Assembly: GCA_001603075.1 (NCBI GenBank)
Contig: LVBB01000047.1
Span: 1-64,000 of the forward strand
Source of the DNA: Phycisphaerales bacterium Planc_01
GTDB taxonomy: Bacteria; Planctomycetota; Phycisphaerae; Sedimentisphaerales; Anaerobacaceae
Length of the DNA stretch: 64,000 nucleotides
Direction of reading: 5' to 3'
In this document: positions 20,294 through 30,236 of the stretch, piece by piece
Layout: every line of letters starts with the position of its first letter
Position numbering within the stretch: the first letter of the stretch is position 1
Made by a program: the position numbers and the translations under genes
The notes under the pieces: generated by a model
What the model was told of the DNA's origin: nothing
Database searches by the model: none
What the model saw: the letters and a program-made list of their open reading frames with translations, nothing else

Positions 20294-21484
20294 TCAGATG
20301 AGTCGTTCGAGCAGTTCGATGGTCCTGATGACCAGCGGATAGACTTCGGCCTGAGCCTCGCACGTGACGAGCCAGTCGTTGCGATCCGGCTCGCCGGTCA
20401 GGGCACAGCCATCGGTCTTGGGCAGAACGTCGTTCTTCAGTTGATTCAAGGCCGCACGATAGGCGCCCCGATCGATCATGTCCTGGATGGCATTCAACTT
20501 GTTGATCAGAGGCGTGGCTGTGTTTGCGTTCTGCAAGCCGTCGGTGGGAAGTTCGACGAGCGCTTCGGCGATCTCTTCGGCAGCTTCCATGGCGGCGTCC
20601 GCGACGGGCACGGCGGTGATGGTGGCTGTGGCCGGCTCGCTCTCCAGATCGCCGTCACTGACCACCAGGTTCACGACATAGGCGCCACTGCGGTCGGCGA
20701 CGAAGCTCGTGCTCTTGGCCGTGGGCTCCGCGATCTCGGCCGTACTGCCATCGGCAACAAACAGCAGGCTCCAATCGTACAAGAGCGAGGCCCCGTCCGG
20801 ATCGGAGCTGTTGCCGGCGTCCAGCAGGACCGTATCGCCGAGGGCAACCGTGCGGTCCGCCCCGGCGTCTGCGATCGGCGCCTGGTTCTCCTGCGGCAGG
20901 CAGGGCGTCAGGGCCGTCACGTTTCCCGTGGCTGTCAGTCTCAGCCTGGCCGAACTGGGCAGCGGTACAGCGTATTGCGGTTTGCTGGTCGACATGGATA
21001 TTGTCTCTGGCACAATGAGGTTCTCCCCGCTACCCATGACGACTATTGCGCGGTAGGAGTAGCCAAAAACCCCCGGTATTCCGTCTCCCTCCGGCGTAAA
21101 CAGAAAGAGCATGATGCGCAGTTCGCAGGTTGCTTCGCTGTCAAGCAGGAGGGTCTCATGGCAGTCGTAATGGAAGGACAGTTCGACCCTGAACTGCGGC
21201 CAGGGACCTGATGTGTCCCAGCCGCCCACCTCCCACTCGACCATGGTGTCGGCTGAGTCCGTCGCATGCGGCTCGCCGCATTCCGTGTCTTCCACATACA
21301 AAGACAACAGGGGCTCGTCGAATGTAGAAGGAGAAACGAACCCTCCCGTATCAGACGCGATGCTGACATCGACGACGCTGAGTTGAACGCTGGAGAACGC
21401 ATTGGAACCCGCCTGTGCCGGCGACACCATACAGGCCACTGCTGCGACGATGCTCAAGAATCTGCTCATACCACTCCTCATCAT
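20294..21484 (-). CDS. Secreted protein with PKD/Ig-like domain
   Basis: NQAPIADAGADRTVALGDTVLLDAGNSSDPDGASLLYDWSL... Confidence 0.75.
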   Translation of the reverse strand: MMRSGMSRFLSIVAAVACMVSPAQAGSNAFSSVQLSVVDVSIASDTGGFVSPSTFDEPLLSLYVEDTECGEPHATDSADTMVEWEVGGWDTSGPWPQFRVELSFHYDCHETLLLDSEATCELRIMLFLFTPEGDGIPGVFGYSYRAIVVMGSGENLIVPETISMSTSKPQYAVPLPSSARLRLTATGNVTALTPCLPQENQAPIADAGADRTVALGDTVLLDAGNSSDPDGASLLYDWSLLFVADGSTAEIAEPTAKSTSFVADRSGAYVVNLVVSDGDLESEPATATITAVPVADAAMEAAEEIAEALVELPTDGLQNANTATPLINKLNAIQDMIDRGAYRAALNQLKNDVLPKTDGCALTGEPDRNDWLVTCEAQAEVYPLVIRTIELLERLI

Positions 21485-21772
21485 CCAAGATGACTTCCCA
21501 GTTCCGAACAGACAGTTCCGGCCTTTCTCCGGAAGACGTTGCTCATGGTAGCGACCGTCTCTTGCGTTGGCCATACGTAAACGGCGTATTTCCGGCCGTC
21601 TTCCTGTGGACGCCGCGATCCCCAAACCGGGGGTACACGACGGCGGGCTGACCGTCGCGACATCATGGGGCGAGACGGGCCACCGGGGCCGCACGGTCGC
21701 CGCGCGGCCCCGATGGCATCATCCGTGCCCAGTGGGACAGAGCAGTTGATTTTTCGCTGGTTGCCGTCCCTG

Positions 21773-23353
21773 TCACGGCACCAGGCGGATCTGATCGGAC
21801 CCTCCGATGGCGGTGTCGTCCCAGAGGCTGCCGGTCAACGCGGCGCTGGTCATCCCTGGGAGCCACGCGGACCGATCGTTGACGAACTGGCAGACGAGAT
21901 CAATGTAGCCATCGCCGTTGACATCTTCGAACGAGCACTGCACCCGGTCGTTGGGAAGCACCCGCACGGCCAGCCCCGCGCAGCTCAGACTGTACGGATC
22001 GATCTCCGCCACGTCGAAGTCTGCGCCGCCGAGGATTGCCACGGGAATCGTCCCCGGACTCTTGGGGTTGATCGGATTTACATCGTCGCCCGGCCTGATG
22101 TCCACCTCGACGGGAATCCATGCCGGTTCGCAGATCACGAACGGCGACAGCGAGCTGACGACTCCGCAGATGGTATTCTCGCTCAGACTCGTGGTGCAAT
22201 TGACCCACTGGCCGTCCTCATAGTGAAAGAGCTTCAGCTTCGACGGATTGTTAAACGTGCCCGGATCAAAGCTGATGCAGACGGTGACGAAACCCTCGTA
22301 GACGGCTGTCGTGCTGATGTCGTAGTACGTTGGAGGCGTGCCCAATTTGAAGTTGGCCGGAGCGGAGGGGGATGTGGAGACAGAGACTGTCGTCTGCCCG
22401 CCTTCGGTTACTTCGTCGAAGACCACTGTCACAGAGGTGTCGCCCGTGGTGCTTTCCGGCGGAGTAACGCTTACAGGCGAGCCCGGAGGCGTCGGGGCAT
22501 AGAACGGAGGGAAGTCCATATATACGGGACAGCTGCCGAGATACGCTAAAGCGCCGCCTTCTGTAATACGTACATTCAGGGTGGCGAGCTTGACAGCTCG
22601 GACTCCCTCCAGTATCGGTACGAAATCCAGCAACGTGACACACGCCAGAAATGTGCTCGCAGGATACTCCACCGTGCTGGGGGTCAGCGCGAAAGAGAGA
22701 TTCCCCACGGACCCGAGGCTCCCCAACGAGTAGACAAGAGAGCCGGACAGATTCCCTATGTGACCGCCCAGCGGGAGGCTGACACACCCGTTGAACACGG
22801 ACGGGTCGCCCGGCACCGGCTTGAGCTGAATCTTGTATTGACTCCAGTTGGGAAGCGTCTGAGGAGGTCCGAACGTGTAGACAACGGGGAGATCAGCCAA
22901 GTGTTGCCGAATGACCTGCCCTTGTTCGTTGACTGGCCAGTTACTGAGGCTGAGCGAGGCCTCCCCTGTTACAGTGACATGGTAGTCTTCCCCCGCAGGT
23001 GGAGGCCCTTCGGGCTGCACATACAACCGATAGACGGCGATCTGCTGCGCTCCCGAATAGGCATAATTGTCAATGGCGAAATTCGTGACCTGTGCCTGAA
23101 CTGACAAGTTCGCTTCGGGGGAAGAGACACTGGAAGGCGAGACCGAACAGTTGAGAGAGCCTCCTGAATACGCCGGCACCCGGGAAATGACACTGGAGAA
23201 TAGCGCCGGAAAGTTTGTGGTGACGGTGATGGTTGTCCCGCCCGCCAGGCTGGTGGGGCCGGTCCGGCTCAGGACGATCTCGGCCGCTGCCGATACTGGC
23301 ATGTTCACCAGGGCGATCGTAACCAGAATCAGCAGACTACGTCTCAGCAACAT
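21773..23353 (-). CDS. Secreted protein with C-terminal IDIRPGD domain
   Basis: Signal peptide; VEVDIRPGDDVNPINPKSPGTIPVAILGGADFDVAEIDPYS. Confidence 0.75.
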   Translation of the reverse strand: MLLRRSLLILVTIALVNMPVSAAAEIVLSRTGPTSLAGGTTITVTTNFPALFSSVISRVPAYSGGSLNCSVSPSSVSSPEANLSVQAQVTNFAIDNYAYSGAQQIAVYRLYVQPEGPPPAGEDYHVTVTGEASLSLSNWPVNEQGQVIRQHLADLPVVYTFGPPQTLPNWSQYKIQLKPVPGDPSVFNGCVSLPLGGHIGNLSGSLVYSLGSLGSVGNLSFALTPSTVEYPASTFLACVTLLDFVPILEGVRAVKLATLNVRITEGGALAYLGSCPVYMDFPPFYAPTPPGSPVSVTPPESTTGDTSVTVVFDEVTEGGQTTVSVSTSPSAPANFKLGTPPTYYDISTTAVYEGFVTVCISFDPGTFNNPSKLKLFHYEDGQWVNCTTSLSENTICGVVSSLSPFVICEPAWIPVEVDIRPGDDVNPINPKSPGTIPVAILGGADFDVAEIDPYSLSCAGLAVRVLPNDRVQCSFEDVNGDGYIDLVCQFVNDRSAWLPGMTSAALTGSLWDDTAIGGSDQIRLVP

Positions 23354-23558
23354 CTTTCACTCCTCCTCCATCCTGTTTGCCCGGGAAAGACAGCTCTCCT
23401 GGCGTGCCTGCCCGGCTGGGTCGCCTCTCCTCCATGATAGGACATACAAAACCTATCTATTAGAGCGTATTTCCCACGTCGCGTCTATACGTATAAGTAC
23501 GTATTCGGTTGGGTGACACGAGAGGGCCCTGTTCGGCATGCTCCCCCCCCCCTCGAAG

Positions 23559-23633
23559 ACCACGACCATCCGCGACATCGCCGAGACCGCCAACGTCCGC
23601 CCGTCGGCCGTACCCGACCTGCTGGGCCTGTAG
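23559..23633 (+). repeat. Copy of the 3' end of the DUF4405-like gene (20073-20147)
   Basis: About 70/75 identical, ends at TAG: TTTIRDIAETANVRPSAVPDLLGL*. Confidence 0.85.
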
Positions 23634-23780
23634 CGCGGGCAAGCCACTCTGGCCTTGGCGTGGTAGGGGTCAGGCTCCCTTCGCCCTCGTAACGCTCGGC
23701 CAATGATGGTGTGGGCGCAGCGTCTTTGTTGGGATAACGCTCCTGGCGATAGCGTTGGCAGACAAAGTCAAAGGAGATCT

Positions 23781-23836
23781 GTAGGATGGGCTTTAGCCCA
23801 TGCCGAATCAGCCGCATGGGCTGAAGCCCATCCTAC
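23781..23836. repeat. Inverted pair of gtaggatgggctttagcccatgc palindromes
   Basis: gtaggatgggctttagcccatgccgaatcagccgcatgggctgaagcccatcctac. Confidence 0.85.
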
Positions 23837-24116
23837 GCGACTGGGCCAAGGCCGGTTTCCCGTGCAAAATACGTAGTTTCCTGTATAGACGCGGTGCGTC
23901 GCGGCCCGGTATTCTCGCTCCACAACCACCCGATGGGGAAGGGTGATGGTGTGGGACCGCAGGTGCGGCCTGAGCAAGCAGACGATCATCAGAAAACGGC
24001 GCCTCCGTACGCATGGCGGCTCGTCCATCTGCCGCTGAAGACAGACAATCCACTGTGCAGCCCGCTTCTGCTGCGCACGCAGACTCATTGTCTCGACTCA
24101 AGAAAGGAGCCGGAAT

Positions 24117-25517
24117 ATGAAAGCACGAATCTGTTTGTCTTTCGCGGTCTGTTTGCTCGCTGCGGGCTTCGCACCGGCGGGCGACCGGCCACAGCCCAGT
24201 GCCGGACACAGGAAGATGCTCGACTGGTGCGGCGAGTTTACCATCACCGGCAAGACCTTCACCAGCCCGTTCGGACCCGGCCGCCAGATCAAGGGCACTT
24301 GGATCGGCAAGCCCATTCTCGACGGCTTCGCCATCGAAGGCACCTACTTCTATGAAGGCAAGGGCCCGAGCGGAGAGACGCAGGCCAGGGAAATCTCCAC
24401 ATACGACCCGGCTACCAATACGTACCAGTACGTCTTCCTCTCCAACACCGGCTATCGTGAGCAGGCGCCCTTCACCGTCGACGGACCCGTGGCCGCCTGG
24501 GAGGGGACTGTCGTGATCGACGGCAAGGAGCTTCGGTTCCGTGGCCGCGACAGGGACTTGCCCGACGGCACCGGCTTTCTCCGCACGGCGGAGTTCTCCA
24601 CCGACGGCCAGACCTGGCAACCGAATATGGAATGCCGCCACATCAGGGTCGCGCCCGCCAGCGACGAGCAGGAGCTGATCCGGCTGGAAGATGCGTTCTG
24701 CGACGCCGTGGTGAAGAAGGACGTAGTCATGGTCGACCGTCTCCTGGGCGAGGATCTGACGCTGGCGATGGCGGACGCGATCCACACGAAGGCTCAGGCG
24801 ATGGCCTATCTTCAGTCCGACGAATTCAACCTGGCGTCACTGGATCCTGAGGACCTCAAGGCAAGGATCTATGGCGATATGGGTGTGGTGACCGGCGTGC
24901 TGCGATGGTCGGCCTCCGATGGCGAGTGGGGGCGCGACCGAATCACCGACATCTGGCTCAAACGCGATGGCCGCTGGCAGATGGTCGCCACGCAGCAATC
25001 GGAGATTGAAACGACCGTCGACAGCGCCCAGCTCAGCGCGGAGATGAAGAAGCTGGCGGTCTTCGCCGGCAAATGGGAATATGACGGCGAGCAGGTTGAT
25101 CCGCCGGTGGCCGGGCTGCCCTTCGGAGGAGCCGGGGCCTTCTCCGGTACGGTCACGAACCGCTTCATTCTCGATGGTGCTTTCATGGAATCGACGATTG
25201 AAGACAAGAGCCCCGCCGGCCTGACGCGCACCATCCAGATCACCGGATACGACCCCAGGACCCGCGACTATGTCCTGGAGACGTTCATGAGCGATGGGAC
25301 CAGGGAACACGCGGTCCAGACGGTTTCGCCTGATGGAAGAGTCTGGACGTCACAGTCAACCATGACGTCCGGCACCGGAGAGCAAGCGCTCCTTCGGAAC
25401 GTGGTGACGTTCTCGCCCGATCGAAGCAGGCTGGCGTCCGTGGTTGACGTCTCGACCGACGGCGGCCAGACCTGGAAGCACTGGTTCACAAGCAAGGATA
25501 AGAAGCTCAGCAGATGA
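24117..25517 (+). CDS. Secreted protein with duplicated DUF1579-like domains flanking a SnoaL-like domain
   Basis: LDWCGEFTITGKTF...FILDGAFMESTIEDKSPAGLTRTIQITGYDPRTRDYV; central EQELIRLEDAFCDAVVKKDVVMVDRLLGEDLTL. Confidence 0.65.
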   Translation: MKARICLSFAVCLLAAGFAPAGDRPQPSAGHRKMLDWCGEFTITGKTFTSPFGPGRQIKGTWIGKPILDGFAIEGTYFYEGKGPSGETQAREISTYDPATNTYQYVFLSNTGYREQAPFTVDGPVAAWEGTVVIDGKELRFRGRDRDLPDGTGFLRTAEFSTDGQTWQPNMECRHIRVAPASDEQELIRLEDAFCDAVVKKDVVMVDRLLGEDLTLAMADAIHTKAQAMAYLQSDEFNLASLDPEDLKARIYGDMGVVTGVLRWSASDGEWGRDRITDIWLKRDGRWQMVATQQSEIETTVDSAQLSAEMKKLAVFAGKWEYDGEQVDPPVAGLPFGGAGAFSGTVTNRFILDGAFMESTIEDKSPAGLTRTIQITGYDPRTRDYVLETFMSDGTREHAVQTVSPDGRVWTSQSTMTSGTGEQALLRNVVTFSPDRSRLASVVDVSTDGGQTWKHWFTSKDKKLSR

Positions 25518-25720
25518 TGCGAAAGGAACACCTCGGGCACGGCGCCGGCGCACCCTGTTCAGGGACGAAGAAAGGTACCGCCAAAGCCGTGCCCGCTTTC
25601 TGTTCTCTACGGACATTGGCATGCCTGCATGCGCCTGCGGCGGATCCCGATTCTATGGCCGGGCGGAAGGCGAAAAACACTACTCTCATGAAGTTGTCAA
25701 AGAGCGGCGCGCAGGGCGAG

Positions 25721-26164
25721 CTACGAAACTGCCGGCCTGGCGGCGGTCTCGGCGCGCTGCTCCGTGAGCCAGTCGTAGGCCTCGGGGTCGCGATCGCGGA
25801 ACTGCGGGCCGAGCTTGGCCAGGTTCTTCATCAGGACGATCCGCCGCTCCCAGGGGAAGCTCGTACGGGCCTGCCGCCAGAACTCCGGGCCGGTCACCAT
25901 CTCGGCGGGCGGCTCGGTCCTGGGCGCGCGGCGCATCGCGGCGTCCGCGAGCTCGCGCGCCAGGGACTGGACCTGGTTGATCCGTGGCTGCGACGGGCTG
26001 TCGCGAACGAAGTGCTGCCGGACGGCCTGTGTCAGCGTCGCGGCGTCATAGCGGCCCAGCGCCGCATACCAATCGTTCAGCACAACGCCGTTGACCTGCC
26101 ACGACGGCCATCGCGGCTGCACCTGCCCGGCGAACCAATCGGCAAACTCATGCCTGGTCATCAT
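25721..26164 (-). CDS. Phage-like replication accessory protein
   Basis: MMTRHEFADWFAGQVQPRWPSWQVNGVVLNDWYAALGRYDAATLTQAV; context. Confidence 0.45.
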   Translation of the reverse strand: MMTRHEFADWFAGQVQPRWPSWQVNGVVLNDWYAALGRYDAATLTQAVRQHFVRDSPSQPRINQVQSLARELADAAMRRAPRTEPPAEMVTGPEFWRQARTSFPWERRIVLMKNLAKLGPQFRDRDPEAYDWLTEQRAETAARPAVS

Positions 26165-26726
26165 TGAGAAACTCCTCTTGCGCCTCGGCCAGCGCGCAGG
26201 CGGCCCGCTGGCGGTCCATCTCCGCGAACGTCCGCAATCCGCCTGCGGCGGACCGAACGCCCGACCCTGATCCCGAAAAACAAACAGGGGGACCCTTCTT
26301 CTTCTTCTTTTCATTCTTCTCATTCTTGTTAGTGGCCGCTTGATGGCCTTCTGTTGGTCGTTTGTTGGCCGGCCGTTGGTCGCTATGCTGGCTGGCCTGC
26401 TCTTCGTTAATGTCGTAAATCGTAATGTCGAGAAGGGTTGCGATTGTCCCTTTGTGGGTCGCTTGGAAGCGCGCCAATCCGTATCGTTCCAGGTGCGCCA
26501 TGGCGGTTCGGTACTTGCGTCGCGTCAGCCCGCAGGAGGCGTAGTCGCCGATCAGCGCCTGGCCGATCTGGAGGCCGTGGACGTTGAAGTCGTTCGTCCG
26601 CTTGGCACGGAGGGCGATCTGGGTCAGCAGTTGGAATGCAGGGCCGTCGCGGAGCAGCTCACGCGTCGCATCGCTGCGCATCAGCTTGATGAACCCGCCA
26701 GGAATCGCAATCGTGTCGTACGTCAT
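26148..26726 (-). CDS. Phage-like winged-helix replication protein
   Basis: FIKLMRSDATRELLRDGPAFQLLTQIALRAKR...LTRRKYRTAMAHLERYGLARFQATHKGTIATLLDITIYDI. Confidence 0.55.
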   Translation of the reverse strand: MTYDTIAIPGGFIKLMRSDATRELLRDGPAFQLLTQIALRAKRTNDFNVHGLQIGQALIGDYASCGLTRRKYRTAMAHLERYGLARFQATHKGTIATLLDITIYDINEEQASQHSDQRPANKRPTEGHQAATNKNEKNEKKKKKGPPVCFSGSGSGVRSAAGGLRTFAEMDRQRAACALAEAQEEFLNDDQA

Positions 26727-27406
26727 CGGTCGGTCCCTTCTTGCGCTGCGGGTGGTAGGGGCGAATGATTATTCGCCCCTGCGTGGGCGGTACGGGCGAT
26801 CTGCGTCAACGCCGCGGCGCGTCGGGCGGCCTTGGTCGGTTCGTTCGATTGCTCGGCCAGGGCGGTCAGGGCGCTTTCGATAGCCGCGTGCTGCTCGTCG
26901 CTGACGAAGAAGACCATCGGCGTGGCGAACGGGTTGCTCTTGCTCGCTCGTCCTGCACCGGGCAGCGGCCTGGCGCCGGTGAGCCGTTCGAGTTGGCCGC
27001 GCGTCTGCGGCAGCAGTTGCGCCAACTCGCGGATGGATCGTCGCGCGCGCAGGCGGCGCAGGATGGCGAGCTTGCGGTCGAGGCAGTCGCGTCCGGCCAG
27101 CCGGTTCAGCGTCGCCAGCAAAAGGTCCGCCTGCTCGTCGTCGACGCGCCAGACTATCGCCTGGGCCGTTTCGTGGCCGAGGCGGCGCAGGGCCTCGCAG
27201 CGGTGGTGGCCGTGGAGGATCTGGAAGCAGCCGTCCGCCGCAGGCGGATGTGGGTGCGGGCGGACGACCAGCGGCTCGTAGTAGCCGGTGCGTTTGATGT
27301 GACGCATCAGCTTGCCGAACGCCGCCCGGCTCATCCGATTGGCATGGTCCGGGTGCGGCCACAGCCGCGACAGCTCGATCTTGCGAATCTTCATCGTCTC
27401 TTGCAT
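26723..27406 (-). CDS. ParB N-terminal (ParB/sulfiredoxin-like) protein
   Basis: LSRLWPHPDHANRMSRAAFGKLMRHIKRTGYYEPLVVRPHP...ILHGHHRCEALRRLGH. Confidence 0.8.
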   Translation of the reverse strand: MQETMKIRKIELSRLWPHPDHANRMSRAAFGKLMRHIKRTGYYEPLVVRPHPHPPAADGCFQILHGHHRCEALRRLGHETAQAIVWRVDDEQADLLLATLNRLAGRDCLDRKLAILRRLRARRSIRELAQLLPQTRGQLERLTGARPLPGAGRASKSNPFATPMVFFVSDEQHAAIESALTALAEQSNEPTKAARRAAALTQIARTAHAGANNHSPLPPAAQEGTDR

Positions 27407-27538
27407 GTCACCTCCTGTTTGTAGTGACGCCGTAAGGCGTGTAGGGTGGGCACCGCCCACCGTTTGGCTGGAATGGTGTGCGGTGCACACCCTACGAGGA
27501 TCATTCGTCATGGCCAGCTCACCTCCAGGGTCTCGTTC

Positions 27539-27642
27539 CTTGTCATCCCGAGCGAAGCGCAGCGCAGTCGAGGGATCTGGTTGCGAACCAGAAGTACTTC
27601 ACGTCGCTGGCCAGATCCCTCGACTGCGCTCGGGATGACAAA
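27539..27642. repeat. TTGTCA...TGACAA palindromic element
   Basis: ttgtcatcccgagcgaagcgcagcgcagtcgagg...cctcgactgcgctcgggatgaca. Confidence 0.9.
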
Positions 27643-27719
27643 GTCGTGGCGTGGCGTTGTCCTCTTTCGTAGGCGGAGTCGCGATTCGAGCCGAATCGGA
27701 AATCCGCAATCCGCAATCG

Positions 27720-28451
27720 TCATGGCCAGGTCACCTCCAGTGTGGGATGGCGCCAGAGGTAGTACATCGGGCGCTGCGTCAGGCGCGTCAGCAGATAGCG
27801 CGTGCGTTCGAGTCCGCTCGGCATCGTCCGTCGCGTGCCGTGACTCTTGAGAACGCCCTGGATCGCCCGTTCGAGAAACGCGGCCTCGTCGCTCGGCAGG
27901 GCGTCGATTCGCTGCTGAAGGGCCTGCGGATCAATCGGTAGGGGCGAATCATCATTCGCCCGCGCGTCGATGCCGACGGCGCTGAGCGCTTCGAGCAGCA
28001 TTGCATGCTCGACGCTGGCGCGCGGGGCGAAGGGCTGCATGCCCGCGCGCTCGAAGAAGGGATGCACCGCGCCCATTATGCCGAGCGCCTCGACGAGCGG
28101 GACCTCGACGCGTCCGAGCGTCTCGCGCACGAGTCGCGTCGCCAGTCCGATGCCGCGAAAGGGCGGCTCGATCGCCAGACGCGCGATGCAGCGGACGTTG
28201 CGATTGAGCAGGGCCAGCTCGGTCTGGCGGTCGAGGCCGGCGAACAGGCCGGCGGTGGCGATGCGGCGCATCTCGACGCGGGGGTTGGGCATGCAATAGA
28301 CAATCGCCCCGGCCGGTCGCGTACCGAACGCCCCGAGCGGCCGCTTCGGACGCAGCAGGAACACCGCCCTGACCGCACGCGGCGGCTCGTCGCGATAGTG
28401 ATACGCCGCCAGCGGCGCGTAGTCCGCCGCCTCGCCTGACACTACCTCCAA
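27720..28451 (-). CDS. GNAT-family N-acetyltransferase (resembles the acetyltransferase half of COG2401); start approximate
   Basis: CIARLAIEPPFRGIGLATRLVRETL; immediately downstream of the ABC ATPase gene on the same strand. Confidence 0.65.
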   Translation of the reverse strand: MEVVSGEAADYAPLAAYHYRDEPPRAVRAVFLLRPKRPLGAFGTRPAGAIVYCMPNPRVEMRRIATAGLFAGLDRQTELALLNRNVRCIARLAIEPPFRGIGLATRLVRETLGRVEVPLVEALGIMGAVHPFFERAGMQPFAPRASVEHAMLLEALSAVGIDARANDDSPLPIDPQALQQRIDALPSDEAAFLERAIQGVLKSHGTRRTMPSGLERTRYLLTRLTQRPMYYLWRHPTLEVTWP

Positions 28452-28565
28452 CGCCGCATGCAGAGAACAGTGCTGCGATTGCGGATTTCGGTCCGCCACA
28501 GGCGGATCGGATTGCGGATTCGCACGCGTGGCAGCCGTAGGGTGGGCACCGCCCACCGTCTGCTC

Positions 28566-28702
28566 TTTGTCATCCTGAGCGGAGCGCAGCGCAGTCGAAG
28601 AGCCTGCCCTGAGCCTGCCGAAGGGATCTGGCCACGGACCAGATGCGTGCCTCGTCTCGGCCAGATTCCTCCGCTCCGCTTCGCTTCGGTCGGAATGACA
28701 AC
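28566..28702. repeat. TTGTCA...TGACAA palindromic element
   Basis: ttgtcatcctgagcggagcg...cggtcggaatgacaa. Confidence 0.85.
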
Positions 28703-28726
28703 GTCGTGGTGTGGCTCCCTTCGAGG

Positions 28727-29377
28727 TCATGATCGCCTCGCTGTTTTGTAGACCACCCGCGCGGGGCTGGTGAAGTCTTTGCTGACGATCGCGTCGGGGG
28801 CGAGGTCCATGAGGACGTCGTCCCGGCTGGTGGCGACGATCAGCGTCGCCCCCGCCCGTCGGGCGAAGCGGGCGGCGTTGAACGCCGTCGTCACGGCGGT
28901 GATGCGGTCGAGGTTCGAGCAGAACTCGTCGGCAAAGACGAACGGCCGGCCCGACGCCAGCGCTCGTGCCAGGCGGAATCGCAGCTTCTGCCCGTCGCTG
29001 AGCACGCTCGGCCGCGTCAGCATCGCGTAGACTGCTCCCATGCCGGCGGCGGTGAGCAGTTGCAGGCTGGCGACGAGATTGTCGTCGAAGCAGTCGATCA
29101 CGGTCCGGTCGTCGGGCAGCTCGATTTCGTCGAGGTTGATCCGCTCGGCCTCAGGCGTGCGCTGTTCGATCTCGCGGAGCAGCACGCTCTTGCCCGAGCC
29201 CGACGGCCCGGTGATGGCGACAATGTCGCCCGGCTCGATGCGGACTGTGCACTGGTGCACCGGGCCGGCCTCGGCGATCCGGTCGAGCGTCAGGCCGAAC
29301 ATGCGGGCCAGCCGCGCGACCCTGTCAGTGACGGGACCGGCCCAGCCGAATTGCTTCGTCACATGGTAGGTGGTCAT
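28727..29377 (-). CDS. Soluble ABC-type ATPase (resembles the ATPase half of COG2401)
   Basis: ITGPSGSGKSVLLREIE (Walker A), LSDGQKLRFRLARALA (signature), PFVFADEFCSNLD (Walker B). Confidence 0.8.
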   Translation of the reverse strand: MTTYHVTKQFGWAGPVTDRVARLARMFGLTLDRIAEAGPVHQCTVRIEPGDIVAITGPSGSGKSVLLREIEQRTPEAERINLDEIELPDDRTVIDCFDDNLVASLQLLTAAGMGAVYAMLTRPSVLSDGQKLRFRLARALASGRPFVFADEFCSNLDRITAVTTAFNAARFARRAGATLIVATSRDDVLMDLAPDAIVSKDFTSPARVVYKTARRS

Positions 29378-29502
29378 CGGCAAACCTCCCTTTCTATTGC
29401 GGATTTCAGGTTCGACGTAATCCACGAATTCATGGTTGCTTGTCGCCCTGGCGAAGGGCGATCCGCCTCTGGCGAACGCCGCCCCTACGGCGTTCGCGAT
29501 AA

Positions 29503-29976
29503 TCAGGTCGTGGCATTGTGTTGTCCTCTCCGGCTTTCGCGGGCGGCGAGGCGTCGGGCCTTGCGGATCGCGCTTCGCACGCGGTAGGCGTTGATGTGGC
29601 GGCTTTGACAGATCTGGGCGACGGAGCGGCCGCGCACCAGATGGTCGCGAAGGATTGCCAGCTCGCCGGCGTCGAACCGGCGCCGGTGACGCAGGCAGCA
29701 AAAGAAGGTCTCGTCGGTCAGTCGGTCCACGATCCGGCGGAGCTGCCGGGCCACCGTGCTCGGATTGGCGCCGGTCAGCCGGGCGATCTGCCGGACGCTG
29801 CGACCGCTGTCCAGATACGTCTCCAGCAGCGCCCGGTCGACCCCAACCAGAAGACCCGCCCGCATCCGCAGCACCTCGACGAGGTCTCGCCCCGACGCCC
29901 GTCGGCATGAAGCACTGTTCTGTATCGATCTATCAACCATCGACAGTATTGTCATATGACCATTCCAATTCGTCAA
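29503..29976 (-). CDS. HTH-domain DNA-binding protein
   Basis: SGRSVRQIARLTGANPSTVARQLRRIV and GRSVAQICQSRHINAYRVRSAIRKARRL. Confidence 0.65.
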   Translation of the reverse strand: MTNWNGHMTILSMVDRSIQNSASCRRASGRDLVEVLRMRAGLLVGVDRALLETYLDSGRSVRQIARLTGANPSTVARQLRRIVDRLTDETFFCCLRHRRRFDAGELAILRDHLVRGRSVAQICQSRHINAYRVRSAIRKARRLAARESRRGQHNATT

Positions 29977-30236
29977 TAGCTTTGTTGCGTATTCGCATAA
30001 TATTGAGTCGAGTTGGTGGCCACTGCGGCCCTGCTTCGCCGTGTTGTTGTGCAGTTAAGCAACTTCCTGGAAAGCACTTGCATCCGTCGGGGTTTTCGGG
30101 CAATCTCGCAGAAGATTTTTTTCAGAATCCGGGATTTTGGGCAGGCGTCCCGGCCGCCCCTGCGGGCAGATGGGCTGTGACTTTGTGATGCCATGGCAGG
30201 GGCGAGGCATGCCTCGTCCCGCGTCGCCTGCGACGG

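Noticed and set aside
25535-25595. Hairpin cgggcacggc/gccgtgcccg as terminator of the 24117 gene
   Set aside because: 10-bp stem is real but the loop is ~41 nt and the T-tract is interrupted; more likely another interspersed palindrome.
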